NCBI RefSeq assembly: GCF_012933365.1
Contig: NZ_JABBVZ010000034.1
Coordinates: 1-39,169 of the forward strand
DNA length: 39,169 bases
Direction: 5' to 3'
Source of the DNA: Sulfobacillus harzensis
GTDB taxonomy: Bacteria; Bacillota; Sulfobacillia; Sulfobacillales; Sulfobacillaceae
Shown: piece by piece, positions 7,995-15,916 of the stretch
Numbering within the stretch: position 1 is the stretch's first letter
How the letters are laid out: each line of letters opens with the position of its first letter
Notes under the pieces: generated by a model
The model's input: only the letters and a program-made list of their open reading frames with translations
Told to the model about the DNA's origin: nothing
Databases searched by the model: none
Program-made: the position numbers and the translations under genes

Positions 7995-8546
7995 GTGCCC
8001 ACATCCACATCAATTGACATTGTCGAAGCCGCCTCCTTCGCGCAGCACGTCCAGCCGTTCGTCCACCTGGAGCCCGGGGAATCACTACAGAAGAAGCGCG
8101 GAGGGCGTATAGCTGACCGCTACTTTCTAGGCTTTGCTCCCGATTTCTTAAACGACATCCTGACGGAGGCTCCCCCCTCCGTATCGCGGTTGGTCCTTTG
8201 GGCCGTAACTCACTTAGTCATGGGCACAAATCTTGTTGGCGCCCGGCCTATATCGCATCACTCACCGACTCCACAATTGGCCACTCCTGACACGTTAGCC
8301 GCCGACCTTCAACGTAGCGCATCCAGCCTTCGACGGGACCTTAAGGCCGCAGACGAATTGAACATTTGGGCAACGCTATCGTTCAGGAGCGTTAGTCACT
8401 TTTTGGTGAATCCCCAACTAGCTTGGCGTGGTGACACTTCCCTGAGAGCCAACGCGATTGCTTTTTACCAGCAGGTACGCGCAGATCCCCGGAAATCAAC
8501 GATGGACAACGTCGTGTCATTTTTGGCGCTCCTACGTCAAAAATGA
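7995..8546 (+). CDS. Winged-helix protein, possibly RepL-like replication protein (183 aa)
   Basis: The GTG start at 7995 follows GGAG by 8 bp. The second half (LQRSASSLRRDLKAADELN, then HFLVNPQLAWRGDTSLR) resembles the end of plasmid RepL-type proteins, which have a winged helix followed by a NPxLxWRGD-like motif. The resemblance is short and the N-terminal part is not recognised. It could equally be a DNA-binding regulator. Its position directly before a primase gene, under a regulated promoter, supports a replication or copy-control role. Confidence 0.45.
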   Translation: MPTSTSIDIVEAASFAQHVQPFVHLEPGESLQKKRGGRIADRYFLGFAPDFLNDILTEAPPSVSRLVLWAVTHLVMGTNLVGARPISHHSPTPQLATPDTLAADLQRSASSLRRDLKAADELNIWATLSFRSVSHFLVNPQLAWRGDTSLRANAIAFYQQVRADPRKSTMDNVVSFLALLRQK

Positions 8547-8634
8547 CGCCAAAACAAGTCACAAACCCCACCAATTCAGGGACTTCCGTAAGGGCGCTAT
8601 TGATTTGTGAAAAAAAGAGAGGAGAAACGCCACC

Positions 8635-9762
8635 ATGGACGACCGAGAACAGCTTATGTGGGAAGCCCTATACGGGGACATCGACGACGCCTATTTATTG
8701 CTGGCGTGGCCAGCGCGCAAAAATGCCCCGACACCCAACGGAGACCGACATTTCATACCTTTGAAGACTTGGTTATCTGCACACGACGCCGACAGGGTGG
8801 TGTCTCTCCTCTCCTCGTTCGAAGGCGACCGGGAGTTAACTCTCGAGGATGCCCATCACGGCGTGTTGCCTCGACGCACAAAGAACGTCCGTGATACCCT
8901 GCCAATCATTCTGTATGCAGACCTGGATGACGTCACCGACATCACATGGGAGCTAATCGACGACTTGGGCATCGATCCCACTGCTATTGTCGCATCGGGG
9001 CGCGGGCTCCACGCCTACTGGCGACTAGAACGTGAAATTACCGTTGACGACTTTCGGCAGGCCGTGCGCGCCCTCTATCGTGCCCTCATTGCCAACCCGC
9101 AGGCGGCTCGGCAGGCGGCCCACGAAGCGGGAGACCCCACACGCCTGTTCCGCATCCCCGGAGGACGGAACTACCGCTATCGGCCGCCACGCCCCATTCG
9201 CATTATGCGCGTTGGTGGGGATCGTTACTCCTGGCAGGAGGTGCGCTCGGCACTTGCACCGTGGTGGGACGAGCCAGAGACTCCACCTAGCGAGAACGCT
9301 CGCATCACCCCAGAGGAACTGACCGACATGCTCTCCGGCGTCGGCCGTGGAACGCGCAACACTGTCGCCATTCGAATCGCGGGGCACTTACGCGCCTACG
9401 GTCTTTCGGTTGACGAGATCCGTCAGTGGCTCGATTTGTGGAATTCCCGCAACCACCCGCCCTTAAGTCACTCCGAGATGCGCAAAGTCGTGGCCAGCAT
9501 CGGCCGTTATGCGGTCACCCCCACGATTTCGTCGGCGGCCGTGTCACCGAGTGAACTGGCACTCCTCTACCGCCGTTTTCCGGGGCTTCGGTCCGCCCAT
9601 CGTGGCCCCCGGGCAGGAGCGGTCAAAGCCGCGTTGCTGGCGGGGATTGCGGAATCGGCCATCATGACGGCCTTGATACACGCGGACCCCCGGAAGACAT
9701 TGGGGCCCCCGGACCGCTTAGTCCGCTGGGCACAGCACCATCTCCAAGACGAAAGGACGTGA
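8635..9762 (+). CDS. AEP-type primase with PriCT-like helical domain
   Basis: A 375-aa mobile-element primase. The archaeo-eukaryotic primase core is visible: the metal-binding pair in LYADLDD (D96 and D98), the SGRGLHAYW motif (S121-W129, with H126) and the basic segment DPTRLFRIPGGRNYR from about residue 167. A helical region at about residues 235-300 (GRGTRNTVAIRIAGHLRAYG...PPLSHSEMRKVVASIGRY) matches the PriCT-1 pattern that follows such cores in plasmid and phage primases. No helicase domain is fused. GGAG precedes the ATG. It probably makes primers for replication of the element, working with the nearby origin-like region. Confidence 0.82.
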   Translation: MDDREQLMWEALYGDIDDAYLLLAWPARKNAPTPNGDRHFIPLKTWLSAHDADRVVSLLSSFEGDRELTLEDAHHGVLPRRTKNVRDTLPIILYADLDDVTDITWELIDDLGIDPTAIVASGRGLHAYWRLEREITVDDFRQAVRALYRALIANPQAARQAAHEAGDPTRLFRIPGGRNYRYRPPRPIRIMRVGGDRYSWQEVRSALAPWWDEPETPPSENARITPEELTDMLSGVGRGTRNTVAIRIAGHLRAYGLSVDEIRQWLDLWNSRNHPPLSHSEMRKVVASIGRYAVTPTISSAAVSPSELALLYRRFPGLRSAHRGPRAGAVKAALLAGIAESAIMTALIHADPRKTLGPPDRLVRWAQHHLQDERT

Positions 9763-10208
9763 TGATGATGACACCCCCGTTGATGCCGCTGGCCTGCCCC
9801 TGTCTCCTGTGCGGAGCGGCCGAGACCATTCTGTGGGATTGCTCCCAGCTAAGGTATGTTTGCCAGGCGTGCGGATGGATCGTGAAGGCACGTCTGGCCA
9901 ACATTGTCATCAGCCCCGACATCTTCCCAGTATTGGTTGCTGGCGGGGGCACCGCCCCCGCCCGGATCGAACGGCGGTCAGGTTCGTCATTCACCGCCCG
10001 TATTGCCCTGACGGCCACGGGCGATTGGCAGTGGGTGGCAGCCCCGACCCCCGTTGTCGGCCGCTGCGCCCAATGCGGACGCGCCATCGTCCATGACCCC
10101 ATCCGCCACTGTTACCGCTGTACGTCGCGCTGCTTTTGGGTTTCTGATTCCCCCGGGGTGTTGTCAACCTTTCTTGCGCCCCCGCCACGACAGGAGGTCA
10201 TCCAATGA
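9762..10208 (+). CDS. Double zinc-ribbon protein of unknown function
   Basis: The protein has two paired-cysteine knuckles near its N terminus (CLLC and CQAC, residues about 13-38) and two more near its C terminus (CAQC and CYRC, about 105-125). Each set could hold one zinc ion. The middle carries no known motif. Several starts are possible (GTG 9759, ATG 9762, 9765 or 9768); 9762 overlaps the primase stop as TGATG, while 9765 has the better spacing from AAAGG. The end overlaps the next gene's start as ATGA. It lies between the primase and the TraG-like ATPase, so a DNA- or protein-binding role in the same machinery is likely but unproved. Confidence 0.7.
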   Translation: MMMTPPLMPLACPCLLCGAAETILWDCSQLRYVCQACGWIVKARLANIVISPDIFPVLVAGGGTAPARIERRSGSSFTARIALTATGDWQWVAAPTPVVGRCAQCGRAIVHDPIRHCYRCTSRCFWVSDSPGVLSTFLAPPPRQEVIQ

Positions 10209-12655
10209 ATTCATCGTCTCCGCAGTCATCCTCGTCCACCAGCGAGGTCTGGATCTATCTCTTCATCGCAATCGGGGCGACCAGCGCCGCACTTACCTGG
10301 TTTCGCCATGGTGGTCTATTCCGACTGGAACATCGCGTTCGGCAAGGGATAATGCATCTTCCTTGGTGGATCGATGCGCTGGTATTCCTTGGGCTCGTTG
10401 GCCTGCCCACGGCATGGGCTTGGATCCGGTTATCCGGACGCCGTCAGCGCGGCCGTGCTATGACGCATCTCCATATCCAGCAAGGCCCCGACGACGTGGC
10501 CGATCCGGTTCAGGTCACTGGACTCTGGGATAGTGTGGCCGACGCGTTGCGGCCTCGGTACCTAGGATGGCTATGGGGCACACCCGCTGTCACGTTCAGC
10601 CTGGAGCGTATGGCGGCCACCCAGCCGATGACGATCGCCGTGACCCTACCGACTCGCTGGGTTGAGACGGTCACGGGAATCATGCAATCCACGTACCCAC
10701 ACGTTCGTGTCGTTCCGACCGATCGTTGTGCGCCCACAGCCATGATGAGCCACAGTACACAACTCAGCCTTCGGAGCGGGTGGGATTTGCCCTTGCGCTC
10801 ACAGCGAGATTACACGGTTCATGCGATGGAATCCGTCATCTCCGCATGGGACCGCACCCCCGGTGTAGGTATCTGGCAAGCGGTTCTCGTGCCCTGGCCG
10901 CCCCGCCCGATCAAAAAGGTTATTCGACGCCGCGAGGCGTATGCCAATGCGCGCGATTGGGGCACCACCGGCACCGGTGCGGCGGGAACCGCCGCCGCTA
11001 AAGAAGCTGCCGCCGCCATCGAAGCGGCGGGGCACGGGTGGTTCCGGGTCGAACTGCGGATGGCCACCAGCAGCCGCGAACTGGCTCAGGCGGCTGTCGG
11101 CGGCATGGCGCAAGCGGCGGGTCAAAATGCGTTCCGGGCTCACACGGTATGGCTGTTCAAAGGATTGTGGCGTCGGTGGTTTGCAGCCTATCTCCCGTCG
11201 GTGGGGCTTTTTGGCTGGATGATCTTATCCGCCATTAGTCTCGCGAGTGTGCTGGCCCTCCCCTCAGGACGTCTCCGCACCGCATCCCTCAACCGTCATC
11301 CCGTCCGCCGGCAACCCGTGCCGGCGACTCTGCCGGATGCCACCCCCACCGACGCGTTGGTCACGGGCGCAGACGAGCCAGACCGCCGCATCGGGATCGC
11401 CGAGAGCGATCGGCGGTATAACATTCTCGCCATCGGGACCCAGGGGAGCGGCAAGAGCACGATTTTACAGCGGGCTTTTTTGGCCGACATCCAGCGCCCA
11501 GACAAGATGGTCGTCCTCATCGACACGAAAGGCGATTTGGCTCATTGGGCCTTGGGAGCGTGTCCTCCGGATCGGCGGGTGACCTATTTTGCACCCGGAG
11601 ATCCGGACAATTGTTGGGGCCTCAATCCCTTAGCCGATCCCGGCGCCGCCGACCTCATTGCGCTAGACCTCGTCGACACGTTCCGGCAGATCTTTGGCGC
11701 CGAAGCCGTCGGGAACAAATCGGCCGAGTACTTCAGCAATGCCATTTTGGCGGCCTTGCACCGCCCGACGGGCACCCCCACCCTCATGGACGTGTACCGG
11801 ATCCTAACCGATAGTGAGGCGCGTGACGCCGCGATCGATGGGATTCAGGATCCGTTTGTCAAAGCCTATTGGACCCAGACGTTTGCCCAGCAACAGACGG
11901 CCGATCCCCGCTTTACGGCGAGTTCCCTGTCACCGATTCTCAACAAACTTAACCAGTTTCTGTCGATTCGGGCCATCCGGCGTACCATCGCCGAACGACC
12001 GCAGGTCCTCCAATTGGATACGGTCATCGCACAAAAAGGGGTGCTAATCGCGGACCTGAGCAAGCACACCGTGACGGAAGCCGGAGCGAATCTGCTGGCC
12101 GCGCTACTGGTGGCCAGTCTCTGGCACGCCATCCTGCATCAAGGCCAACAGTCGTTGGGGGAACGGGTGCCGGTCTCCATAATCGCCGATGAAGCCGCCA
12201 ACTATCTGACACCCTCGTATCAACGGCTGCTGGCCGAAGGCCGTGCCTTCGGCGCCCAGAGCACGGTGGCGCTCCAATTCCTGAAGCAAATCCCGGACCC
12301 GGCCTTGCGCGAAGCCCTTTGGGATCTGTGCCAACAGAACTTCTTATTCCAAACGCGAGACCCGGAGGATGCCGATCGCTTCGCCAAGGCGTCAATGCGG
12401 ACGTTTCTCAACCAGTTCAACCGCGAACAAACGAACCAGGCCGTGTATTTGTTCGACCCGCGGGATTTTGCCCAACTGCCCATCCATCACTGCGTCGCTG
12501 CCCTCAAGCAAGACGGCATCCCGCAACCGCCGTTTCTCGCCAAGACTATCGCAGAGGACGGGTATCGTGCCGAGTGGGCCTATCATCATCGCGGACGCAA
12601 CACGATGACGGACGCTGAAAAAGCCGTGACGGTCGCCAAGGAGGTGGAGTTCTAA
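10205..12655 (+). CDS. TraG/VirD4-like membrane-anchored DNA-transfer ATPase
   Basis: An 816-aa protein with two hydrophobic segments near the N terminus (about 13-30 and 56-78), a third at about 325-352, and a C-terminal P-loop ATPase domain. Walker A is GTQGSGKST (residues 411-419), VVLIDTKGD follows at about 436-444, and the acidic motif IIADEAANYL lies at about 658. The RTRDPEDADRFAK-like region near the end is typical of the TraD/TraM-recognition family. Such coupling proteins are hexameric inner-membrane motors that push DNA during conjugation. AGGAGG stands 7 bp before the ATG. No relaxase, VirB4 or pore genes are in the window, so it may serve a partner system elsewhere or move DNA alone. 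Confidence 0.82.
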   Translation: MNSSSPQSSSSTSEVWIYLFIAIGATSAALTWFRHGGLFRLEHRVRQGIMHLPWWIDALVFLGLVGLPTAWAWIRLSGRRQRGRAMTHLHIQQGPDDVADPVQVTGLWDSVADALRPRYLGWLWGTPAVTFSLERMAATQPMTIAVTLPTRWVETVTGIMQSTYPHVRVVPTDRCAPTAMMSHSTQLSLRSGWDLPLRSQRDYTVHAMESVISAWDRTPGVGIWQAVLVPWPPRPIKKVIRRREAYANARDWGTTGTGAAGTAAAKEAAAAIEAAGHGWFRVELRMATSSRELAQAAVGGMAQAAGQNAFRAHTVWLFKGLWRRWFAAYLPSVGLFGWMILSAISLASVLALPSGRLRTASLNRHPVRRQPVPATLPDATPTDALVTGADEPDRRIGIAESDRRYNILAIGTQGSGKSTILQRAFLADIQRPDKMVVLIDTKGDLAHWALGACPPDRRVTYFAPGDPDNCWGLNPLADPGAADLIALDLVDTFRQIFGAEAVGNKSAEYFSNAILAALHRPTGTPTLMDVYRILTDSEARDAAIDGIQDPFVKAYWTQTFAQQQTADPRFTASSLSPILNKLNQFLSIRAIRRTIAERPQVLQLDTVIAQKGVLIADLSKHTVTEAGANLLAALLVASLWHAILHQGQQSLGERVPVSIIADEAANYLTPSYQRLLAEGRAFGAQSTVALQFLKQIPDPALREALWDLCQQNFLFQTRDPEDADRFAKASMRTFLNQFNREQTNQAVYLFDPRDFAQLPIHHCVAALKQDGIPQPPFLAKTIAEDGYRAEWAYHHRGRNTMTDAEKAVTVAKEVEF

Positions 12656-13623
12656 TGATTCGTCGACTCGAATGGGAGGCCACGCCGTGGCGATCCGTGA
12701 ACCCGCCCGAGCCGTGGACGGGACCGGTGCCCATCTGGGCAATGCAGGCCCTGTGGGTCCTGGCCGAATATCGCTATTGCAACACGCCCCAGCTCAAGCA
12801 GCTCGCATGGCCCTCCATTCAAGAACGGCAGGGCCGCAACCGGCTTCAGAAGTTGTGGACGGCAGGCTGGATCCAATATACGGGCGTACTATCCCAAGCC
12901 TTGCGCGGGCAGGGCCGCTATCCCCGGGTGTGGGCGCTCACCCCCGCCGGGGACGCCCAGGTCCGCCAGTGGACGCGGAGTTGGAACTCGGATCATGTCT
13001 GGCCGGACTGGGAAGCCCCGTGGCCCTTGTACGCCATTCCGCGATTCTTGCACGATCTGGAGCTGGTTGACCTCGCGATTGCGCTCTCCCGCACATGGCA
13101 AGACGTCGACGCCGACCCGTGGATTGTTAATCCTGGCATTCTAGGGACCCGCCGGGCCTGGCGGAGATTTCCTGCCGCCGGTGGGGCCGTCGTGCTGGCC
13201 CCGGACCTGCTGGTCATGGACCGCACCTACACGCGGCGGCCCATCCTCGTGGAATATGAACGATTCAACGACCGCGACAAGTACTGGGGCAAGCTGCAGC
13301 GGTTGGCCAAGGTGCTGGCAAACCACACCTATCAAGCGCACTTCGCTCTCCCCCCGTTGATGCTGACGGTGATTTGGCGCGATCCGGGACCGACCCGCCC
13401 CCACGGCGACCGGAGTCGCCACGGCGGGCTGGGTCTGAGTGCCCTCGCCCAGCGCAGCGGCATTCGACCAGACCACTTGGCGTTTCTGTTTGCGGATGAA
13501 TTGACCACCGAATCGCCGGGGACCACCCGTCTGTTGGCGGCAGACGGCACCCGATCAACGCAACGTCTCGCGGACTTAGGATTGCCGGTTGCCCGCGGCG
13601 GATTGCCACAAATACAAACCTAA
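12655..13623 (+). CDS. Replication-relaxation family protein
   Basis: A 322-aa protein starting in TAATG, overlapping the stop of the ATPase gene, so the two are translationally coupled. The N-terminal half is a winged-helix domain (QALWVLAEYRYCNTPQLKQLAW...LTPAG). The second half matches the replication-relaxation family: FLHDLELVDLAIAL, then APDLLVMD and ILVEYERFNDRDKYWGKLQR, a pattern like a PD-(D/E)XK nuclease-type core. The family is found next to TraG-like ATPases on Gram-positive plasmids and integrative elements and is thought to act on element DNA, but its reaction is unclear. The gene ends just before the structured origin-like region, which may be its target. Confidence 0.75.
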   Translation: MIRRLEWEATPWRSVNPPEPWTGPVPIWAMQALWVLAEYRYCNTPQLKQLAWPSIQERQGRNRLQKLWTAGWIQYTGVLSQALRGQGRYPRVWALTPAGDAQVRQWTRSWNSDHVWPDWEAPWPLYAIPRFLHDLELVDLAIALSRTWQDVDADPWIVNPGILGTRRAWRRFPAAGGAVVLAPDLLVMDRTYTRRPILVEYERFNDRDKYWGKLQRLAKVLANHTYQAHFALPPLMLTVIWRDPGPTRPHGDRSRHGGLGLSALAQRSGIRPDHLAFLFADELTTESPGTTRLLAADGTRSTQRLADLGLPVARGGLPQIQT

Positions 13624-13643
13624 CTGCCGTGTGCCCCAAGGAA

Positions 13644-13667
13644 ATTGCCGTATGACGGCACGGCAAT
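13644..13667. repeat. Hairpin with TGCCGT/ACGGCA repeats
   Basis: ATTGCCGT (13644-13651) pairs with ACGGCAAT (13660-13667). An alternative stem TGCCGT/ACGGCA (13646-13651 with 13655-13660) is also possible, and a further TGCCGT lies at 13625. The short motif therefore occurs in several orientations within 45 bp after the stop of the replication-relaxation gene. Confidence 0.7.
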
Positions 13668-13674
13668 GGGAACC

Positions 13675-13773
13675 GGGTCCCGCCCCCGTCGAGGAAGGGG
13701 TTTCGGCCCCGGGGCGTCCCGAAACCCCTTCCTCGACTCAGCATCAAACAGCTGAGTTCCGGGGGCGGGACCC
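13675..13773. other. Origin-like DNA fold: nested inverted repeats forming a three-way junction
   Basis: The outer arms GGGTCCCGCCCCC (13675-13687) and its exact complement (13761-13773) enclose two further stems. One is a perfect 18-bp stem (13688-13705 with 13720-13737, extendable to 19) whose loop contains the palindrome GCCCCGGGGC. The second is TCAGC/GCTGA (13738-13742 with 13751-13755, loop ATCAAACA), extendable to 7 bp at the expense of the first. Folded as single strand this is a compact three-way junction. Such folds are typical of replication or transfer origins; a terminator is less likely because no T-run follows. The function is inferred; the pairing is read directly. Confidence 0.75.
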
Positions 13774-13993
13774 CAAGAAGAACGAGATCACAATAACGGA
13801 ACAAAATTCAAGCCCATCAAAAAAGAACAAGCCAGAGAACTGAGACAGAACACCAAGAAAAAAACCAACCAATCACAGGAAAAGGAAGAAGAAAAAGAAG
13901 AGGCAACGCAAGAAAAAACCCAAGGCAAACACATAAGCAGCAAGACCAGACTCCAATCACGACCCCACAAGAAAGACCGAGGAGGACACGCCC
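13774..13993 (+). other. Strand-asymmetric, T-poor leader without a gene
   Basis: About 220 bp in which the plus strand has only about ten T residues and long runs of A with G and C. One frame stays open from 13756 into the XRE gene at 14068 but offers no ATG, GTG or TTG start, and the opposite strand's long ORF is a hydrophobic artefact of the composition. The plus strand would form little secondary structure. It separates the origin-like fold from the leader ORF at 13994. Confidence 0.6.
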
Positions 13994-14071
13994 ATGACCG
14001 ACAGCCGAGCACCACCCAGCGACAACGCGAACATCCCAACGACCAACACACAAAGGAGACCGATTCCATGA
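13994..14071 (+). CDS. 25-aa leader peptide coupled to the XRE gene
   Basis: The ATG at 13994 follows a perfect AGGAGG (13980-13985) by 8 bp. It encodes MTDSRAPPSDNANIP and ten more residues, rich in Pro, Asn, Thr and Arg, ending in TGA at 14069-14071. The stop overlaps the next start as ATGA, which is a classic translational-coupling layout. No family is known. Its own ribosome site is stronger than that of the following gene (AAAGGAG, 9 bp), so it may set the translation rate of that gene. Confidence 0.5.
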   Translation: MTDSRAPPSDNANIPTTNTQRRPIP

Positions 14072-14568
14072 AAACCTTCGATCCGCACGCCTTACGCCAA
14101 CATCTCACCGACAAACACCTCAGTGTGGCGAGCTGTGCTCGAGCCCTCAATACGCCCGTGACCAGTGTCTCGGGGTGGATCAACGGCCGACACCGCCCAT
14201 CGTGGGGCAATGTCCAACGATTGGCCCGGCTCTTAGACTGCCCGCCGGACGCTCTCATGACGGAGGTGACCACGTTCACCCCCGGTGAAACCGGCGCCGT
14301 GGGCCTATCGGAAGCCCAAGCGCTCATTCTCGCCGTCGCGGTCGCCCTGGTGAACGCTGCGGAGCCCGAAGCCCTCGCGGCCGATTGGTGGCAGCAATTG
14401 AAACCGGCCGAGCAGGAAGCGGTCCGATTGCGGCTTGTCCTGACGCCTCAGTGGAGCTGGGCATGGCAAAAGTTGCGCCGTCTGGGGACCGGAGACCATC
14501 CGTTGAAGCACCACGGGCTGCAACTGCGGCTCACGCCGCCTCCCGCAACTCGTCGGAGGCTCTCATGA
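14068..14568 (+). CDS. XRE/Cro-type DNA-binding protein (166 aa)
   Basis: The N-terminal helix-turn-helix is at about residues 7-60 (LRQHLTDKHLSVASCARALNTPVTSVSGWINGRHRPSWGNVQRLARLL), a typical XRE/Cro fold with the recognition helix around VTSVSGWING. The C-terminal hundred residues are alpha-helical in appearance and not assigned. AAAGGAG precedes the ATG by 9 bp. Its stop overlaps the integrase start as ATGA, so it is cotranslated with the tyrosine recombinase and probably regulates excision, integration or the adjacent origin-like locus (inference). Confidence 0.8.
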   Translation: MKTFDPHALRQHLTDKHLSVASCARALNTPVTSVSGWINGRHRPSWGNVQRLARLLDCPPDALMTEVTTFTPGETGAVGLSEAQALILAVAVALVNAAEPEALAADWWQQLKPAEQEAVRLRLVLTPQWSWAWQKLRRLGTGDHPLKHHGLQLRLTPPPATRRRLS

Positions 14569-15506
14569 ACGCGGTCGTAGCGCCGACCCGGGCGCCCGCC
14601 CTCGATCTAGGTTTTTGGGTCACCCAGTACCTCACCTATCTCCAACTAGAGGTGGGGCGGTCGTCGCTCACTATCAGTGGATATGGCACGAACCTGGACT
14701 ACTTCATCCGGTGGCTAACCGTCCAATACGGAGAGGCAACGATTGAGCACTTGATTTATCCGATTTGCCGGGCCTATCTCGCCAGCATGGCGGAACGGGG
14801 CCTCAAACCGAAGACCATTCAAAAGGCCGTCGCACCGATCAAGGGGCTCATCCGGTACCTCACCGACGAAGGGCAGTTGACCGACACCGGATGGCTTCCC
14901 CGCTTGCGCGGGCCAAAGATTGTCGAGCGGCGCGCCGATCCCCTCGCGGCCGACGAAGCGCGTCGCCTGCTAGTCGCTATCCCGCCCTACACCTTGGCCG
15001 GCCAACGCGACCGCGTGCTCTTTCGATTGTTTCTGGAAACCGGTCTCCGAATTTCGGAGATGCTCCACCTCACGGTCGCGGATTGCCGTCTGGACCTACC
15101 GGCTCTGGTGGTGCGCCATGGCAAAAACGACAAGGACAGGGTCGTGCCGCTGAGTGCCGCCATGGCAGCGGCCTTACAGCAATACCTGGATACGATCCGC
15201 CCAGCCTTGGTGCGGCGAACCTCTCCCCCCACCGTCTGGCTCGCCCAAACGGGCCAAACCATGGCGGCGACCAGCCTCCGCGACCGCCTGCGTTACTATG
15301 CGCGATTGGCCGGTCTCGAAGGGCGACGGCTCCACCCCCACAAACTCCGGGCCACGTTTGCCACGCGATTGGACCAAGCCGGAACGAACGTGACCGTCAT
15401 TCAGGAACTGATGGGGCACAGCGATATCAAAACCACGGCCCACTACGTCGGTGTGGCGGGCCGCGAAATGCGGGAAGCCATTGACCGCCTACCCCCGCTG
15501 GTCTAA
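14565..15506 (+). CDS. XerC/XerD-like tyrosine recombinase (integrase)
   Basis: A 313-aa phage-integrase-family recombinase. The N-terminal SAM-like core-binding domain (about 20-110: VTQYLTYLQLEVGRSSLTISGYGTN in part) is followed by the catalytic domain. The catalytic set is complete: R162 in TGLRISE, Lys in RHGKNDKDR, H259 and R262 in HPHKLR, H285 in MGHSD and nucleophile Y294 in HYVGV. The start at 14565 is taken because it overlaps the preceding TGA; further upstream the same frame only shadows the XRE gene. The enzyme most likely integrates and excises the element; no att sites are assigned. A decayed paralogue lies at 16194-17121. Confidence 0.92.
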   Translation: MNAVVAPTRAPALDLGFWVTQYLTYLQLEVGRSSLTISGYGTNLDYFIRWLTVQYGEATIEHLIYPICRAYLASMAERGLKPKTIQKAVAPIKGLIRYLTDEGQLTDTGWLPRLRGPKIVERRADPLAADEARRLLVAIPPYTLAGQRDRVLFRLFLETGLRISEMLHLTVADCRLDLPALVVRHGKNDKDRVVPLSAAMAAALQQYLDTIRPALVRRTSPPTVWLAQTGQTMAATSLRDRLRYYARLAGLEGRRLHPHKLRATFATRLDQAGTNVTVIQELMGHSDIKTTAHYVGVAGREMREAIDRLPPLV

Positions 15507-15547
15507 CGCCAAGACAACTCATACCCACTCAAGGAGGAGATCACAGC

Positions 15548-15916
15548 ATGAAACCTGTTCCGATCACGACCGAGACCATTACCGCCTACATTGGGGCGTG
15601 GTACCCCCGCTTTGTCCACGACCCCCGCCGCTCAGACGTGGCAATCATCGCCTGTGACCAGGCCGCCCAGCTCGTACTCACCGCCATCGACCGGATGACC
15701 AAACCCCGTCGATTGCCGGCGGTGCGCGCCCCCTTGGCAGATATACGAGGATGCCAACCTGACTTATCGCCCACGCCCCTCCAGACCGCCTTGGCACATC
15801 GCCACCCCCGATGGACGGACGCACAGCAGCGGCACGCCGTCCAGCTCATCCTGGACCTCGGCTGGGACATGGTGGACCAAATGCTTACCGCAGCATGGGG
15901 GATACCGACCGCATGA
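15548..15916 (+). CDS. Hypothetical protein (122 aa) of the mobile element
   Basis: AAGGAGGAG precedes the ATG, one of the best ribosome sites in the window. No family is recognised. The protein is soluble and begins MKPVPITTETITAYIGAWYP; the C-terminal part (QRHAVQLILDLGWDMVDQML) looks helical. It follows the integrase by 41 bp and its stop overlaps the next start as ATGA. Confidence 0.65.
   Translation: MKPVPITTETITAYIGAWYPRFVHDPRRSDVAIIACDQAAQLVLTAIDRMTKPRRLPAVRAPLADIRGCQPDLSPTPLQTALAHRHPRWTDAQQRHAVQLILDLGWDMVDQMLTAAWGIPTA

Noticed and set aside
13675..13773. Intrinsic terminator of the 12655-13623 gene
   Set aside because: The stems are strong but no T-run follows on either strand and the nested architecture exceeds what a terminator needs.
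13788..14327. Long minus-strand ORF (179 aa), hydrophobic and Cys/Leu/Phe-rich
   Set aside because: It is antisense to the T-poor leader and the XRE gene; its apparent membrane protein is what A-rich, T-poor DNA gives when read backwards. No ribosome site.
14385..14564. 60-residue N-terminal extension of the integrase
   Set aside because: It overlaps the XRE gene in another frame, lacks a ribosome site, and the ATGA overlap at 14565 gives a normal-length integrase.
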